The notes: a model not told the origin generated them from the sequence alone. Positions 20,903-33,375 are shown, counted from the stretch's first letter. The stretch is DNA of 64,000 nt from Epiperipatus broadwayi (GCA_028023455.1 JAQFVV010000031.1:4941763-5005762), one strand, 5' to 3'. Program-made: numbers and translations.

Positions 20903-21021
20903 TATTAATAGTGTTTTCAATTTCATTCTCATAGTTTTGTAGTTAAATAGAGTTAAAAGGTGGGTGCTGGAGGGTTGCATTAGATCCTAAGATCTAGGTG
21001 CAGTGCTCTCAGATCCAAGGC

Positions 21022-21063
21022 TCCTCACTGATGAAGGCCACAAGCCAGAAACTAGTCTGGGGA
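21022..21063 (+). ncRNA. Hammerhead ribozyme-like motif, right arm
   Basis: Type I layout. Stem I TCCTCA (21022-21027) pairs with TGGGGA (21058-21063), 6 bp with one G-T. CTGATGA is at 21028-21034. Stem II GGC/GCC has loop CACAA, flanked by an A on each side. GAAAC (21048-21052) follows, with helix III of two pairs (AC with GT, loop TA) and the cleavage-site C at 21057. All core boxes are consensus except the A-A beside stem II, where hammerheads usually have G-C. Activity is plausible but unproven. Confidence 0.7.
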
Positions 21064-21192
21064 TATTGGATGAGTAGGCACTAGATAGGGATTTTATGCA
21101 CAAGCCTTCTGGCATCCATTGATTGCTCTTGTTAGCACAAGATGGCACTACTATATGGAGAGTTTTGCTGTATTTTGAATTGAAACTTAACA

Positions 21193-24100
21193 ATTTTACC
21201 TGAATCAAATGATGGTTGAGATCAAATCAAATATTAATTCAAAAAGCATCTATACTTTTTCTAATTTTTTGCACTGTTCAATTTTTACATCCACAGAAAG
21301 CCATCATAGCTTGAACAATTCTGATCTTCGTTTTTAAAGAAAGAAGTTTCTCTTAATAAATCAAAGAAACTGTCTTATCATAGGCTGGACTTAGGTTTAA
21401 ACCGTAAATGATCTTTAAACAGAAACAATATCTTTCATTAGATTTAAGCATTACCATCTTATAGTTTTTATTAGATAATTCTTTATCACTTAGCATAATT
21501 AATACTCAAGATTGAAGACCCATTACCAGAGGAAAAGATCAGCTATGCAGATTTTTTTGTCATGGTTATCAAATTTACATAAATCATTAAATATAAAACA
21601 ATTTACATAGTAATTTAAACACAAACCAAAAAGAAAAAAACAGCTGACAATGGAAAACAGAATGGACAATAAATATTTTAAAAAATGAACAGACAAGACA
21701 GATATAATACATGACCATTTTATTTGCATATTGAGAAAATATATATATATATATTTTAAAATGTAGGATAAAAACTGTTATGCCCTATCATTTTGATGCT
21801 AAGCATATTAATTGATCTATTAAATAACTGACTAGATGTATATTATTGTTATTATCATAGTAAAGTTGTTTTAGTCTGAAATATTTTAAGATCCAATACA
21901 ATAAAAAAAAAATCTATGCATATCAGCAAGGTTAAAGTTAGAAGATAATGAAAGTGATCAGTCAAAGATTAATTGATTAACCATTAATGAATTAAAAAAT
22001 CATAAATAGAAGATGAATCATTCTGGAAAAGTCTTTGTCTATAGTTAGCAGAATCAAATATTAGCTTAGTAGCATTGAATGTAGTTTATTCTAGAAAATT
22101 TTTAAAAGAATGACAAACGATAGTAAATAATTACTGATAATTATCAAATGCTATCGCTTGATCATATTAACTTATTTTTAGTTACTCTGCAAGCCTTTAG
22201 GCAGAACTCATTCATTTTTATTGACAAAAATGTATTCTCTTTTGAAAATCTTTTAGCATTGGAATTGAAGAGGTTTATCACCATAATAATTTATATCAAT
22301 GTTTCACAATGAGCAAGATGTCTAATGCTAAGCTGGTTCTTGGATATTCTAATTGATGCAAACCAGTAAAAAGAAAAACAGACACAGTAATAAAAAGTTT
22401 GTAAATATTTAAAGGAAAATGAGAATATGTTAAAATGGTAATAATGGTATGAACTTTTGTATTCTGAATTATAAACATCTTTAACATCAGAAGATAATTC
22501 AAAAATATAAATAGTAGATAGTATTCCTTAGAATTGAATTCACATCTGTAAGACAAAAAAAAAAGGTTATTATTACAAAAATTATACAACCAATTATTGG
22601 AGTTGTGATGTGTGAATATCGAAATCATAGATTGAATACAATAATCATTTCCAATTACAAAGATTTTTATTTCAGTTGGAACCCAATTGTTAAATTACTC
22701 CACAAGCAGTTAATTATTTAAATTAATATTTCTATAAGTAAACAATTACAACTTACATATGATAAAATACGATCGCTTTATCAACATGTATTTATTATCA
22801 TGCAAAAAAAAAACAACTACATAAATGTTTTTGTTGTTTGCTTTAAAATATATGAATATCATAAAAAATTAAGGAAGGCAATCATTAGAAAAGTATTTTA
22901 AAGTATGCAGAATTGAAGCATTGCTTATTTATAATGAAGTATTAATTTTTAATTAGCAGAATACAATGCCACATTAATAATATTGGGAAAAAATATACTT
23001 TCTACACTTACCATAAAACAAAAATAAAAAGAAATACAAGAGGAAATGTAACTTTTTTAAAAAATTATTTTTGGCGGGATCTTTTTGGTATGTAATAATA
23101 GTCATGTGAATTAATTTATTTTACGACCCGCTATAATAATTGTATTTAAAGAGTGCATTTAATTAATTTATAAGGAAACTAATTTACAAATAATGATTAA
23201 GAAAGTACAGTCTGTTGTAATTTTTATTTTCTCAATAGCAAATGCTAGAACCTTTACAACCTATGCTTGTTAATGTAGAAATATATGCTTATAATTGTTA
23301 TCTGAATACTTCTACTCAAAAATATAGCAAATTTATTAAATGGATGAGATGGTATTGATTATAGTCCATAAAATTATATGAAGATCAGTAGCAGAACGAG
23401 AATACAATTTATTAAAGTAACCAAATGGAAATGTATTCTTCCTTATAATTCCAAAAAGTATTTAATGAACTTTTTTTATTCAAAAAATTAGAACATATAC
23501 TTATAAACTTCAGCAATCGTTCAATTACTTCCTATGTAAACAGCTAGCCAATAAACGGCATGTTTACTAAAACGCACCCTACCATCGCTAATGGCTGATA
23601 TTCTAACAATCAATACAAACGATACTTTATTTCAGAAGAGATTATTATATTGGTAATTCTATTAAATTAAAATCATGATATTGTTGCTTCTGCAAAGAAA
23701 TAATCTTTAACAATTTAATGTAGTTTTTAAAAATATACAGTATAAGTAATTATATAAAATTGGAATAAATGCACATTGTTTTAATTTTTTGGTCCTGCAC
23801 AATTTTTGAATTTAATATTTGCAAAAGTTCATACTAATTGTGTTTAAACCTAGACCAATTAATGTTGACACCTGAAACAAGCTTTAAAAACTGCTTCTTT
23901 CAAAATTATTTAAATAAGTTTCATGGTGTAGAAATAATGTATCTGCTTACCAAACCTATGATCTGTGGTTCAAATTTGGATTTTTTTTTTCAAGAAGCTT
24001 AAAAATTTCTCCAGATAGCTGGCCTATAGCCAATCTAGCCAGTTATTTAATATTGATCAATAAATGGATATCTAGTTATCTTTAACTACAAGTTAAGAAT

Positions 24101-24829
24101 CTAAAAACATTCAAATTCTCACCACCCAGAAAATTGCAATTTTGATGAGTATTGTTTTCACTTTTCTTTTGTGAGAGATTTGGAAAAGTTTTTACCCTAA
24201 AGTGGACTAGTTATTTAAAAAAAAAAAACACATTTTTCTACTTACTTAAAATGGTCTATTGAAAAAGCAATGAATAATAATAGGCAAAAATAAATAAATT
24301 AATAAATAAAATAAATTAAGTAAAAATAAATATCTTTATGAAGAGACATATAAATATATAACTAAAAAATAGTGGGAAAATGAAACTAAATAAATTAAAA
24401 TATAAAACAATTACAAAAAATATATAAATTATATCATTCTTTGCGTTGTAATAACAGCAAATAACTCGATAGCTTCTTTATAATTTGTTGTTTTAGATTT
24501 AATCCTTTCAAAATAAATAATTATTAGATCATTTAACTGATATTGGAATGTTGCTAAATAATTTTTTTTTAATTTCACAATTTAGAAAAATTGCTCTTGG
24601 CTGCTTTTATATGCATAAATAATACTGGCAAAATTATTTAAGCCACAACAATAATTTTTATTCTAGACGATAATATATATATATAAGAAAAATATTTAAG
24701 ATTAACCCATTAGGAAAAATTGAATATCTGGAATTTTGAAAAATAATAGGATTTAATAATCTAATAAAATATAATTGTAAAATTAGGTAAAATTTTCAGA
24801 AATATAAAACATCAAATTGGTATTGGATG
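21193..24829. other. AT-rich stretch; tRNA-like SINE trace; possible promoter patch
   Basis: No confirmed exon. A B-box-like GGTTCAAATTTGG with a T-tail (about 23971-23995) preceded by a tRNA-like stretch suggests a degraded SINE. Around 23060-23110 there is an E2F-like word, TTTTTGGCGGGATC. A consensus minus-strand donor ATG|GTAAGTG stands near 23012. Confidence 0.4.
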
Positions 24830-25605
24830 GAAAATTGTTTCAGCAATAAGAAGAAAAGTTGAAACTATTACTAAAATAAAAGATGACAACATGAAATGTT
24901 GGAAGAATTGTACAAAGAATTATATAATCATATATAGAAGAATAAAATAAAATAGCCTCTAAAAATTGTATCTTCTGAATTGTCAAATAAAATAGCCTCT
25001 AAAAAAATATATCTTCTGAATTATCAAATATTTGAAATAAAAAGGTGGAACATGCAATTAAATCTATGATAAAAAAAAAAAAACATCAAGAAATGATGGA
25101 TTATTGATAACTTTAAAAAAATCAGGTGAAGAAATAGAAAAATTGTTGACAAAAGTGTACATCAAATGTTCAAATGATAAAGATATGTCAGATGATTAGA
25201 ATAACATAATGGTGGCATTGATATTTAAGAAAGATGATAAAAAAGATACTTTGAAATTACAGACCTATCAGTTCTATACAAGATCTTTACCAAATAATTA
25301 TATTCTCTATTACAAACTTTGGATTTAAACAAACAAAGAATAAACTGGATTTAAAAGAGATTTTATCATAGTTATAGAAAAAACCAATGAGTATGAGTTG
25401 CACATTATCCTTGGATTTGTAATTTGTAAAAAGATACTTATTTCCAACATGGTTAAGGCTTTGATCTATCAAGATTTAGACCAAAGATATTGTTATATTC
25501 TAAAAAGACATGGTGTCACTAAGAATTAATATTAAAATGTAAAGCTAAAGAATGAACATATATGAAACTTATTTAGATCATTTAGATTTTGTAGATGATA
25601 TTTGC

Positions 25606-25637
<32 letters not shown>

Positions 25638-26735
25638 ATGCTTCTAAGCTGGTGTAAGAGTTATCAGATAAAAGCAGAAAAATAGGAATAAAAAATGCTC
25701 AAAAGATTGAAATAAAGTGTAAATTGATTTTCCCAGAAAATGAAGATTGTAAATCGTACACTAGAAGAAGTTAACAATTACACATGGAAACATAATATAT
25801 AAAATTAATCATAGAATTAAATTATGATCAATGCTTTAATAGAAGTAATTTATTATTAAAAAGAAATATAATAATTATTACAAATGGATGTGTAGCTTAT
25901 AAACTTAACAAAAAGGCAATATAGAAACTTAAGATCACTCAATGAAGTAAAAAGAGATATATGTTGGGAATAAGAAGTGATTAAAAACAAAATGTGGATG
26001 AGTGAACAAACAGATATTTTTATAAATAGGATATTGATATAGAGGTGATTATAACTGATGGGCAGTTGAGGTTTTAAATTAAATCCCAAGATATTGTAAA
26101 AGATCTAGAAAGAGAATATGCGAAATGGATTAATGAAATAAGAAAATTTGCTGTTATAATGTAGAGAAATTATGGATTGAAAAGGTTGAATTAAATTTGG
26201 AAAGATCTTTATTCTTTCATTGATTGATAATAGGTGATGGAATGGGTATAGTATTATAAAAATAGATGTGCAGAAATATATATATGATATTTTTTAATAA
26301 ATGTGTTTTGTCAGTTCTTACTTATGGATCCGAGATGGACACTTAACAAAATATCAATACAGAGACATCAGACTACTCAATGAAGTATTAAGAGATGCAT
26401 ATTAGAAATAAAAAAAAGAGATTGAAAATGAAATACATGGGTAAGAGAACAAACAGGTGTTATTAATATCATTGAAAGAATTAAGAAACAAGTGGAGTTG
26501 GGCTGGGAATATTGCTAGAAGAGATGATAATAGATAGATAATTGAAATATTAAAGTAGATTTCAAGAAATTGTAAAAGACCTAGAAAAGGACCACATGTG
26601 AGATGGATAGATGAAATAATGAAATGTGTTGGGGTAAGACTAGAGATCAGAGAAGATGAAATGCTCATGGAGAGACCTTCATCCTGCAGTGAATCGATAA
26701 TGGCTGAAAAGGATGATGATATATGACTGCTAATG
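24830..26735 (+). mobile_element. Broken RTE/CFDP2-like LINE fragment(s)
   Basis: A plus-strand LINE remnant homologous to 59110-61310. It starts in the inter-domain linker (ISNKKKS-like, about 24840), runs through RT pieces (GLLITLKKSGEE; ALIFKKDDKKD; TGFKRDFIIVIEKTNEYE, about 25085-25400), and ends with C-terminal pieces. These are present twice, at 25915-26230 and 26300-26725, the second being better preserved (WSWAGNIARRDD, RPRKGPHVRWIDEI). The duplicated tails suggest two nested or tandem insertions. Many stops and a T-tract at about 25604-25630 show decay. Confidence 0.65.
24945..25030. repeat. 40-bp tandem duplication in the LINE linker
   Basis: AAATAAAATAGCCTCTAAAA followed by TATCTTCTGAATTRTC occurs twice with period 40 (AATAGCCTCT at 24951 and 24991). 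Confidence 0.75.
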
Positions 26736-29639
26736 CACATGAAGTTTTATTACAGAAAATAACACATAACATAATTATTCTATTATTCACTCTAGAAAAA
26801 TTTAGAAAATTAGCATTGTCTGAATTTAAAATACTTTTATGCAAATTAATTATATATGGAGAACTCACATTAAGAAGAAGCAGCAGATAGAGTAAAGTGT
26901 AATGTGCAAAAGTTCTGTTTAATTAGATACAGATTTATATTTACTTCAAGTAATGAGTATATAAAAGTATTATTCACTGCTAAAGATGTTTACATTAAAG
27001 ACTGTCTCATCAATTTTTTATGTTTACTATCATTCCCAGTATACATGCACAGTCATAATTTATAATCTCTCTATAGTCTACAAATAAATCAATAAAGAAA
27101 ACAATTAGAAATCATTTATGTTTAATAAACATATTTAAATTTAAAATGAACGTAGAGTGAATTAATGATTTATTTATTAAAAATAAAATATTTTTAATCC
27201 AATAATAACAAAGGACTTTATTAAGGTTAAAAAAGACAAAAATCATATTCCACAAACTAATTTGAAAAGAATGTAATATTGTTGTTCCAAGTAATAGAAA
27301 AAAAAAGCTCAGCAAAAAGAACACACACTTTCTTTTCTTTGGAAAAATTTTGTTATTTTTATCTACTTTTCATCAACAGCATGTGGATGTTTGATAGAAA
27401 CTGTAATGTACTGTGAGTAGAGACCATGAATGAGGGGAGAGGATAAACTCTCCTCAGTTAATGTCAGCAGGAATAAGCAAAATAGATAACAAATACTATG
27501 TTCATTGTCTGAAGCCATTGAACCTTTGGATTTGCTATAAATCATGGTGTTTATAAAAAAGGAATAGTTGGATATCATATAATAATAATGCCAATTGAAT
27601 CCTACATCATTGTTTCTCATCTTGGGAATGTTAAAAGAAGACATTGTGAGATATAGAACTACAATTAAACATTAAATGTTAATCCTCGTAATGAATGCAA
27701 ATAAATATTTTCTAAAATTATCTACTCAAATAACTTTTACCTATCTTTAATAATCAAAGGAATAATAATACAACACTGATAGATATTTATTTAATTTTCT
27801 TTCTTTTAATAATTTAAATTATTAATGCAGTCCATATTATTCAGTATTTAATTAATAAACCAAGTAAATAAGTCTTAAGTTGATCATTGCTGTAATATTT
27901 TAGAAAACAAATCAAAATTAATTTAAATGTATAAAATGATTGTAATAATGAAAGCATTACTTGATTTAAGATATAAGACATTTTCAAAAAATAAATAAAT
28001 AAATAAAGAATTTTTATATTGCATGAAAGGTTATGTATTTTAACACTTTTCTGAACATGCATGTTTAATGATCTTTAAATATAGATTGCATTTGGTACTT
28101 GCAATCTGGCATGGACAGATTAAGATTATACAATAGATTATTATGTTAGATGGCAATTATTACAATTAATTTAATGTTTAATAAACTCAATGAGTTAATA
28201 TTTATCGTAATAAACTTATATTTTATAGTTAATCTTGGCATCATTTACTTTACCTATTAACAAATCATTTTATTTCTAAAATATTTAGTCAAATATTTCA
28301 TATTGTACACTCATTATACAATAAATCATTTATTTATAGAATTTTTTTTTTGCCTATAAATTCATGAGTCTATTATAGTGTAAGTTTAAATCATTATAAA
28401 TTCTTTATAGATCAACTTATTCACCTATCTATCAGTTATATTTTGGCTATCTAAGCACAGCTCATCATTGATTACATTTTTGATTTGCCCAATTATGTGG
28501 AGCATTTGAAAAGAGAATTTCTTCTTCGCCATTATCCATTATATTTTTGGCTGCCCAACAAGGGCCCAAGTATTTATTCATGACCCATGAGAGATTTAGA
28601 GTCATAAAAGGATAAATAGATAGAACTAAAATATTTGCTTAATAATTACAATTAATATAAGCTATTTTTGTGTGTATTAATGTTAGATTAAACTGATTAA
28701 TGACTCAATATATAATAATTTTAATTTTGTAACAATGCTTTGTTGAAGATTCAAATTTAGAATTGGTTATCAAATTGTTTTCTGAAAAATGGGTGCAATA
28801 ATATGTGAATTGATAGGTAACAGAGCTATAAAATACTTTATAAGGCAAAGTATCAGATGGTGATACCTGGACTTCCAGATAATAGTAAAAGTAAGGATTC
28901 ATACTTATGTTTTGAAAGCAGCAATTACGTGTTATATGTTAGTCAGATACCAAAAGAATGTGGGCTCATTATTAATAAAGGTTATTGAAGTTTCTTTACA
29001 GGTCAATTGTAAAATAAATAGTAAGATGTATTTGAAACCAACTTTTTTATTGAATGTATTTATCTCCTATTTATTTTGGAAAATGGATAGAAAACATAGG
29101 AGTGTTCCTGGAGAAACACCAAATTCTTTAGAAGGCAAGTGGCCAAGTTTAAAATGCTAGACACCTACCATCTTAGTCAAAATCGAACCATAAAGATTAT
29201 CAAACATAATTTATCTTTAAAAATAGAACATTCTTTCCTCTGTAGTAATACACAAAGCATTGAAAAATAGCAGATTTGCTAAATAATATAGATACCAATA
29301 ACTATAACGTGATGAATAAATATCCAAAAAGAAGAGAAGAAACCTCAATTAACAGTATAAACTATAAAAGAAGAAAAACAATAACAACCCTAAAATTGGA
29401 AGGGAAAGTCAGTTAGGAATGATGGGGTAATAAATACCAGGAAGGATGATAAACACTGTAATGACTTGAACCTCATTAACATAGCCTGAAACAGCCAACC
29501 AAAACAAGTGAAAATTGGGACTTAAGTAAGGGACTTAAGATGTAGTTCCTCCCCTCAAGGATCAGCATTAAAATAGAAGAACAAAATTAAACTAATAACA
29601 CAAAGAAATGACTAATCTAACTTGTTCTTGGGAAGATGA
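26736..29639. other. AT-rich stretch with unassigned short open frames
   Basis: The longest frames are 27363-27644 (minus, 93 codons, hydrophobic centre) and 28912-29160 (plus, 82 codons). Neither has splice signals or motifs I recognise. The segment just before 29640 may be the decayed gag side of the following pol. Confidence 0.4.
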
Positions 29640-29689
29640 AGCACCTAATCATACTTTGCAAAGTTGCCCCATGATAGAAATGTTTGAGG

Positions 29690-30146
29690 ATTCATGAATT
29701 AAGGCCTTCTTAAACACTGGTAGCCAAATATCAGTAATCTCTGACACATTTTATAAAAGAATCATAAGTAAAAAGCTAAATATTAAAACCTTATACCTTA
29801 AATCAATAGAGTTTACCATGGCTAACAACGAAAAGCCAAAATTAGTTCAAAAACAAATATGCATCAAACTAATGACCAACTAACATATATCTATCATTTC
29901 TTTACGATACAAAATGGCCTCATTCATGAAGTCATCTTAGGAACAGACTTCCTACTTATGAACAAATGCATGGTTGATTTCCAAAATAAATTAGTCAGGA
30001 TAAGTGATGAGGTTATAGAGATGACATTATTGCCAAATTATGACCTATGTGAAACTGATTACATGATGTCTAATATTCTGAAAGCACTTTTAAAAGAAAA
30101 AATAGAATCAAATTTAATCTCAGGTAATGATGTAGAGAAATTGTAA
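29690..30146 (+). pseudogene. Aspartic protease remnant
   Basis: The frame reads AFLNTGSQISVISDTFY (about 29700-29752), the retropepsin active-site region with the catalytic DTG changed to NTG. A frameshift near 29855 leads into VILGTDFLLMNKCMVDF (about 29932-29980), the C-terminal 'ILGxDFL' flap-side motif. It separates upstream gag from RT. The loss of the catalytic Asp and the frameshift show it is dead. Confidence 0.65.
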
Positions 30147-30280
30147 TTTGGATCAATGAATAAAGTATTATATTCTTAGAAATACCAGGAGTAATAGAAG
30201 GATTCCATAACCATTTCAATCCAAATCATATTCAATCCCATACTAATATTGAGATGAGATAAACAAACAGATCAAAAAAT

Positions 30281-30386
30281 GATTGATTGGGGATAATCTC
30301 TAAATTTTCCTCATCATATTGCAATCTTTTTTTGATTGATTGGGGATAATCTCTAAATTTTCCTCATCATATTGCAATCCTATTGT
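30281..30386. repeat. 53-bp tandem duplication inside the pol remnant
   Basis: GATTGATTGGGGATAATCTC and the following 33 bases occur at 30281 and again at 30334. Confidence 0.85.
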
Positions 30387-30439
30387 AATAATGAAGATGG
30401 TTGAATGTGAATTTATTTACATGCTAGACAACTAAACAA

Positions 30440-30988
30440 AATCCATCACCCATACATGAATTATTCATGAAATTTGGGAGTAAGAAAGTATGCTTTATTT
30501 TCAACTTAACCTCAAGTTATTGGCAGATTGAATTCCATCCAGAAGATGGCTAATACACTGCGCTCCAATATGAGGGATTTACATATCAGTTTAATAAGAT
30601 GCCATTTGGATTGATTAACAGTGGTGCTGTTTTAATAAGATGTCTGGACAAAATCCTTTCTCCTGAGATTGAAGAACATCATCATTTAAAAATATTTTTT
30701 AAAGAATGCTATGATAAGGATATAAAAATTAATTTCAAGAAGAGTACATTGGTGCATAATGAAGTAGTCTTCTTATATCATATTATTGATTGTAATGGAA
30801 TCAGACCTCATCCAGACAAGATTAGTGCTATACAGAAATTTCCTACACTGAAAAATAAAAAGCACATCAGATCATTTTTGGGGTTATGCAACTTTTACAA
30901 TCATTTCTATTCTAAATTTTCTGAACACATGGAACTGTTATTAAAATTAATTAGAAAAGATGAAAAATGGAACTGGATTGAAGAATAA
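30440..30988 (+). pseudogene. Reverse transcriptase remnant (Ty3/gypsy)
   Basis: The open part from 30599 starts MPFGLINSGAVLIR, the 'MPFGLxNAPxxFQ' box. It then jumps to DKDIKINFKKSTLV and VFLYHIIDCNGIRPHPDKIS, the region after the catalytic YxDD, then FLGLCNFYNHFYSKFSEH, a hallmark 'FLGLxNYYRRFI' box. The YxDD box itself has been deleted between 'SPEIEEHH' and 'LKIFFKECYDKD'. Upstream in broken frames, LTSSYWQIEFHPED fits 'DLxSGYxQIxxxxED'. Confidence 0.75.
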
Positions 30989-30999
30989 GATGAGGCATT

Positions 31000-31562
31000 T
31001 GCTAAAATTAAAACAGGATTTTTAGAGTAAACCCCGCTTACTTTTCCTGATTTTAATAAACCCTTTATTGTAAAACTGATAGTAGTGGTTATGGATTAGG
31101 GGTAGCATTATCCCAAACCAGGAATCCTCTACTTCATTAGCCATCTCTTAAAAAGTTCAGAAATAAGCACAAACAATATGTGGGCTTTTCAGAAATTTTG
31201 ACAAATGCTTCTTGGATCAGAGATGATCGTGATCATAAAAGCCTCGAATTCTTGAACAACAATGATTTAATCAACAGTCACTTTGTTAGGTGGAGCTATT
31301 GTTGCAAGAATTCAATTATACAGTCAATTACTACAAGGATCCAAAATCACTGTGGCTGATGTGCTATGTTGAAATCCATGTCAATCTGAACAACTACACA
31401 ACAATAGATAATGTCTACATTTTAAATATTGATTTAGCAATTAATGAAACTGCAGAAATAGGTTTGTTAAACATAAAAAACCTCCAAACACTAGATAAAT
31501 ATCTGATCCAGATTATTAAAATGTTGAAAAAGAGAAAATTCTGTATAAAGCCGATAATCTGA
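31000..31562 (+). pseudogene. RNase H remnant and connector
   Basis: In broken frames: FPDFNKPFIVKTD-like (about 31045), a conserved RNase H entry, and SGYGLGVALSQ-like. From 31290 an open stretch reads ELLLQEFNYTVNYYKDPKSL, the conserved 'LxxFxFxIxYxKGxxN' end of the RNase H domain. The remainder to 31562 is diverged connector. Confidence 0.6.
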
Positions 31563-31599
31563 AAATATTGTAAGTTAGACAATCAGCTCTTAAAATACA

Positions 31600-32461
31600 A
31601 AACTGACAATGACAGAGATGAGTAGAGAATATTAATGCCTCAAGTATTAAAAAACCCCACTCATGCAATATATACATTGTGTACATGGGCACTATGGAGA
31701 TCACAAAACTGAATAAATATTAAAAAATTGGTTTTACTGGCTCAGAATGTAAAAAGACAACATGAAAGAAATTCAAAGTTGCCACTTATGCTTAAAACCA
31801 AGTCAGTAAACAAAAGATACATCAATTCAGTAAACTCCATCATTTCAAAAAAGAGCAAACAAGATTTTAACTGTGGATTTTTATGGTCCACTATCATCTT
31901 TAGTAAGCATTAAAGTATTAGACACCCTCCATTTAAAAGAGATAAGGAAGTCAGGAATGATCTTAACTGATCATGGTATGCCTTTCCTATCTAAAAAATG
32001 AATCAAAATGGGTAAAGAAACATGTGCTAACTTCAATTAGGAATCCACAATCAAACCCATGTGAACATGTAACAAAGGAACTTGGACATTTGTTCAAGAC
32101 CTACTTGGAGGATAAACAAAAAAGTTGGGTAAAGCACACACAATGTGCAGCCAATTATATAAATTGGAGTGCAGATGAATTCACTGGATTCATACCCATC
32201 AGATTACAATTGGACCAACATACCTCAATTCTATTTCAAAAATTCATAACTATGCTCATTGAATCACCCATTGACCAAGAAAGGGATCGAATGGAGGCAT
32301 ATCACAAAATGATAAAAATGAATGAAAAACAAGGCAAAGTTAATAAGAAAGCAAATTATGAATTCAAAATTGGATGCAAAGTCTTCATTAAAACACAACA
32401 TATTAGTAAACCAAAATAATTCATTTTCCATAAATTTTGTAATGCATATGAGCACCCATTT
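31600..32461 (+). pseudogene. Integrase remnant, interrupted by the nested LTR element
   Basis: Frame-broken integrase. From 31973, SIRNPQSNPCEHVTKELGHL is the 'SxYHPQSNGxxER' box near the end of the catalytic core. KSWVKHTQCAANYINW follows, then the tail NYEFKIGCKVFIKTQHISKP ('FKVGDxVxxKxHxLS'). The tail is cut at 32461 by the inserted element and resumes in the same phase at 35721 with AIIKCAGPNAYWLDNG, up to a stop at 35812. Integrase inserts element DNA; this copy is inactive. Confidence 0.7.
32457..32461. repeat. Target-site duplication, left (CATTT)
   Basis: CATTT immediately before the left LTR and again at 35716-35720 immediately after the right LTR: a 5-bp duplication, as expected for LTR elements of this class. 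Confidence 0.85.
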
Positions 32462-33097
32462 TGTTATGTTTGGTCTAGATTACAGACCCAACCTACAGAA
32501 AATAATACTAAGACAAGTATTACAATTAATATATTTATTATATCTACAAATATATATAATACAATATACAGTATATATACAAGAGAATATTTACAATGTT
32601 GAATATTGTGGCTTAACGTAAACTCTGGGTTCTGCCTACCGCTTCCAGCTACACCTGATAGATTACCTCACGACTAGGGTGTATGGCTCTTCCAGCTGTA
32701 CAAGACAGCTTGCTTTGAGCCAACAGTAATCTTAGCAGCATCAGGTCTCTGTGGGGACTTACCTAGCTGTGTAGACTAAATAGAATAGTGTTATCAATGG
32801 GAATACTTGCTGCTGTTCAGGTTAGCAGAGCTTCCCTGGGAGAACACAAAGTCTTTTCAGGTTAGACAGATGTTTTTCCCTGATTCTCACAAAAGGCTGA
32901 CTATTTATAGACAGATCCCTGACCTTATTGAAAACCTTTGGATTCAGCAAGCATCATTGCTTATTGGCCTGTAATAATCATTGGCTATGTTTTTATCTAT
33001 ACATCAACTTATTTGCATGTGGCAAACAATGCTTGATCCAATCAGATAAGGAGGCATCTGGAACAGTCCACTTCTGAGAGAAGGAAGAACTATAATA
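32462..33097 (-). repeat. 3' LTR of copy B
   Basis: About 636 bp, aligning along its length with 35090-35715 with scattered substitutions and small indels. Starts TGTTATGTTTGGTC; the inner end reads CTATAATA where the other LTR has CTATAACA. Confidence 0.9.
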
Positions 33098-33110
33098 TCC
33101 CTCCCCCTGG
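33098..33110 (-). other. Polypurine tract of copy B
   Basis: The plus strand reads TCCCTCCCCCTGG directly inside the left LTR. On the element strand this is CCAGGGGGAGGGA, the usual primer site for plus-strand DNA synthesis. Confidence 0.7.
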
Positions 33111-33123
33111 CTAAAATTTAGCC

Positions 33124-33375
33124 CTAGAGAACATAATCATGCAGGTGTGCTGGAGGACAACTAATATGCTTCGGTGCTGTTTCTGGTTTGCTGCCATCTT
33201 CAGTTTGTTGGTCCTCCTTGCTTGTATGGCATGTCTCTGGAGCTTCATTCCTTGTGGCTGCATCAGCATAATCCAGTCTAAGTTGCTTTTTATGGTGATG
33301 ATGTTGACATCCATCTGCTGTTTTGACTAAACAGTGTGGAGTCCTTTCTGTTGGATTACGACTGCTGGGATCCAT
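33124..33375 (-). pseudogene. Integrase C-terminal remnant (copy B)
   Basis: An 83-codon frame with HCLVKTADGCQHHHHKKQLR, equivalent to VVVKTADGQQYHRHRNQLRL in copy A: the GPY/F-type integrase tail. The rest of integrase is absent. The stretch 33376-33639 between it and protease holds only the protease end and a short junction. Confidence 0.6.

Larger units (their letters stand above)
20687..21192. mobile_element. Palindromic hammerhead-bearing element with 12-bp target duplication
   Basis: TGAAACTTAACA stands at 20687-20698 and again at 21181-21192. Inside, 20747-20912 and 21017-21180 are near-perfect reverse complements; about 105 bp of unique sequence lies between them, and about 48 bp precede the left arm. 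Each arm carries a hammerhead-like core. No protein is coded; the 73-codon minus frame in the right arm is incidental. It is probably a non-autonomous, PLE-terminus-derived or retrozyme-like unit copied head-to-head. GC content is higher than in the flanks. Confidence 0.7.
29640..32461 (+). mobile_element. Decayed Ty3/gypsy retrotransposon pol (older, plus strand)
   Basis: Order on the plus strand: protease (about 29690-30146), reverse transcriptase (about 30440-30988), RNase H (about 31000-31450), integrase (about 31600-32461, continued at 35721-35812). This is the Ty3/gypsy order PR-RT-RH-IN. Many stops and frameshifts; no intact polyprotein. LTRs are not recognised: the left side is unclear, and the right side is cut by a later insertion and then degraded. 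Confidence 0.75.

Noticed and set aside
23930-24000. tRNA gene
   Set aside because: A B-box-like word is present but the cloverleaf does not form; more likely a SINE relic.
24124-24205. Minus-strand open stretch ending at GTG|GTGAGAA
   Set aside because: The peptide is low-information and the T-run before the acceptor is common here; likely chance.
33111-33330. Three overlapping frames next to the copy B 3' LTR
   Set aside because: Only one (33124-33375, minus) matches integrase-tail sequence; the others are shadows.
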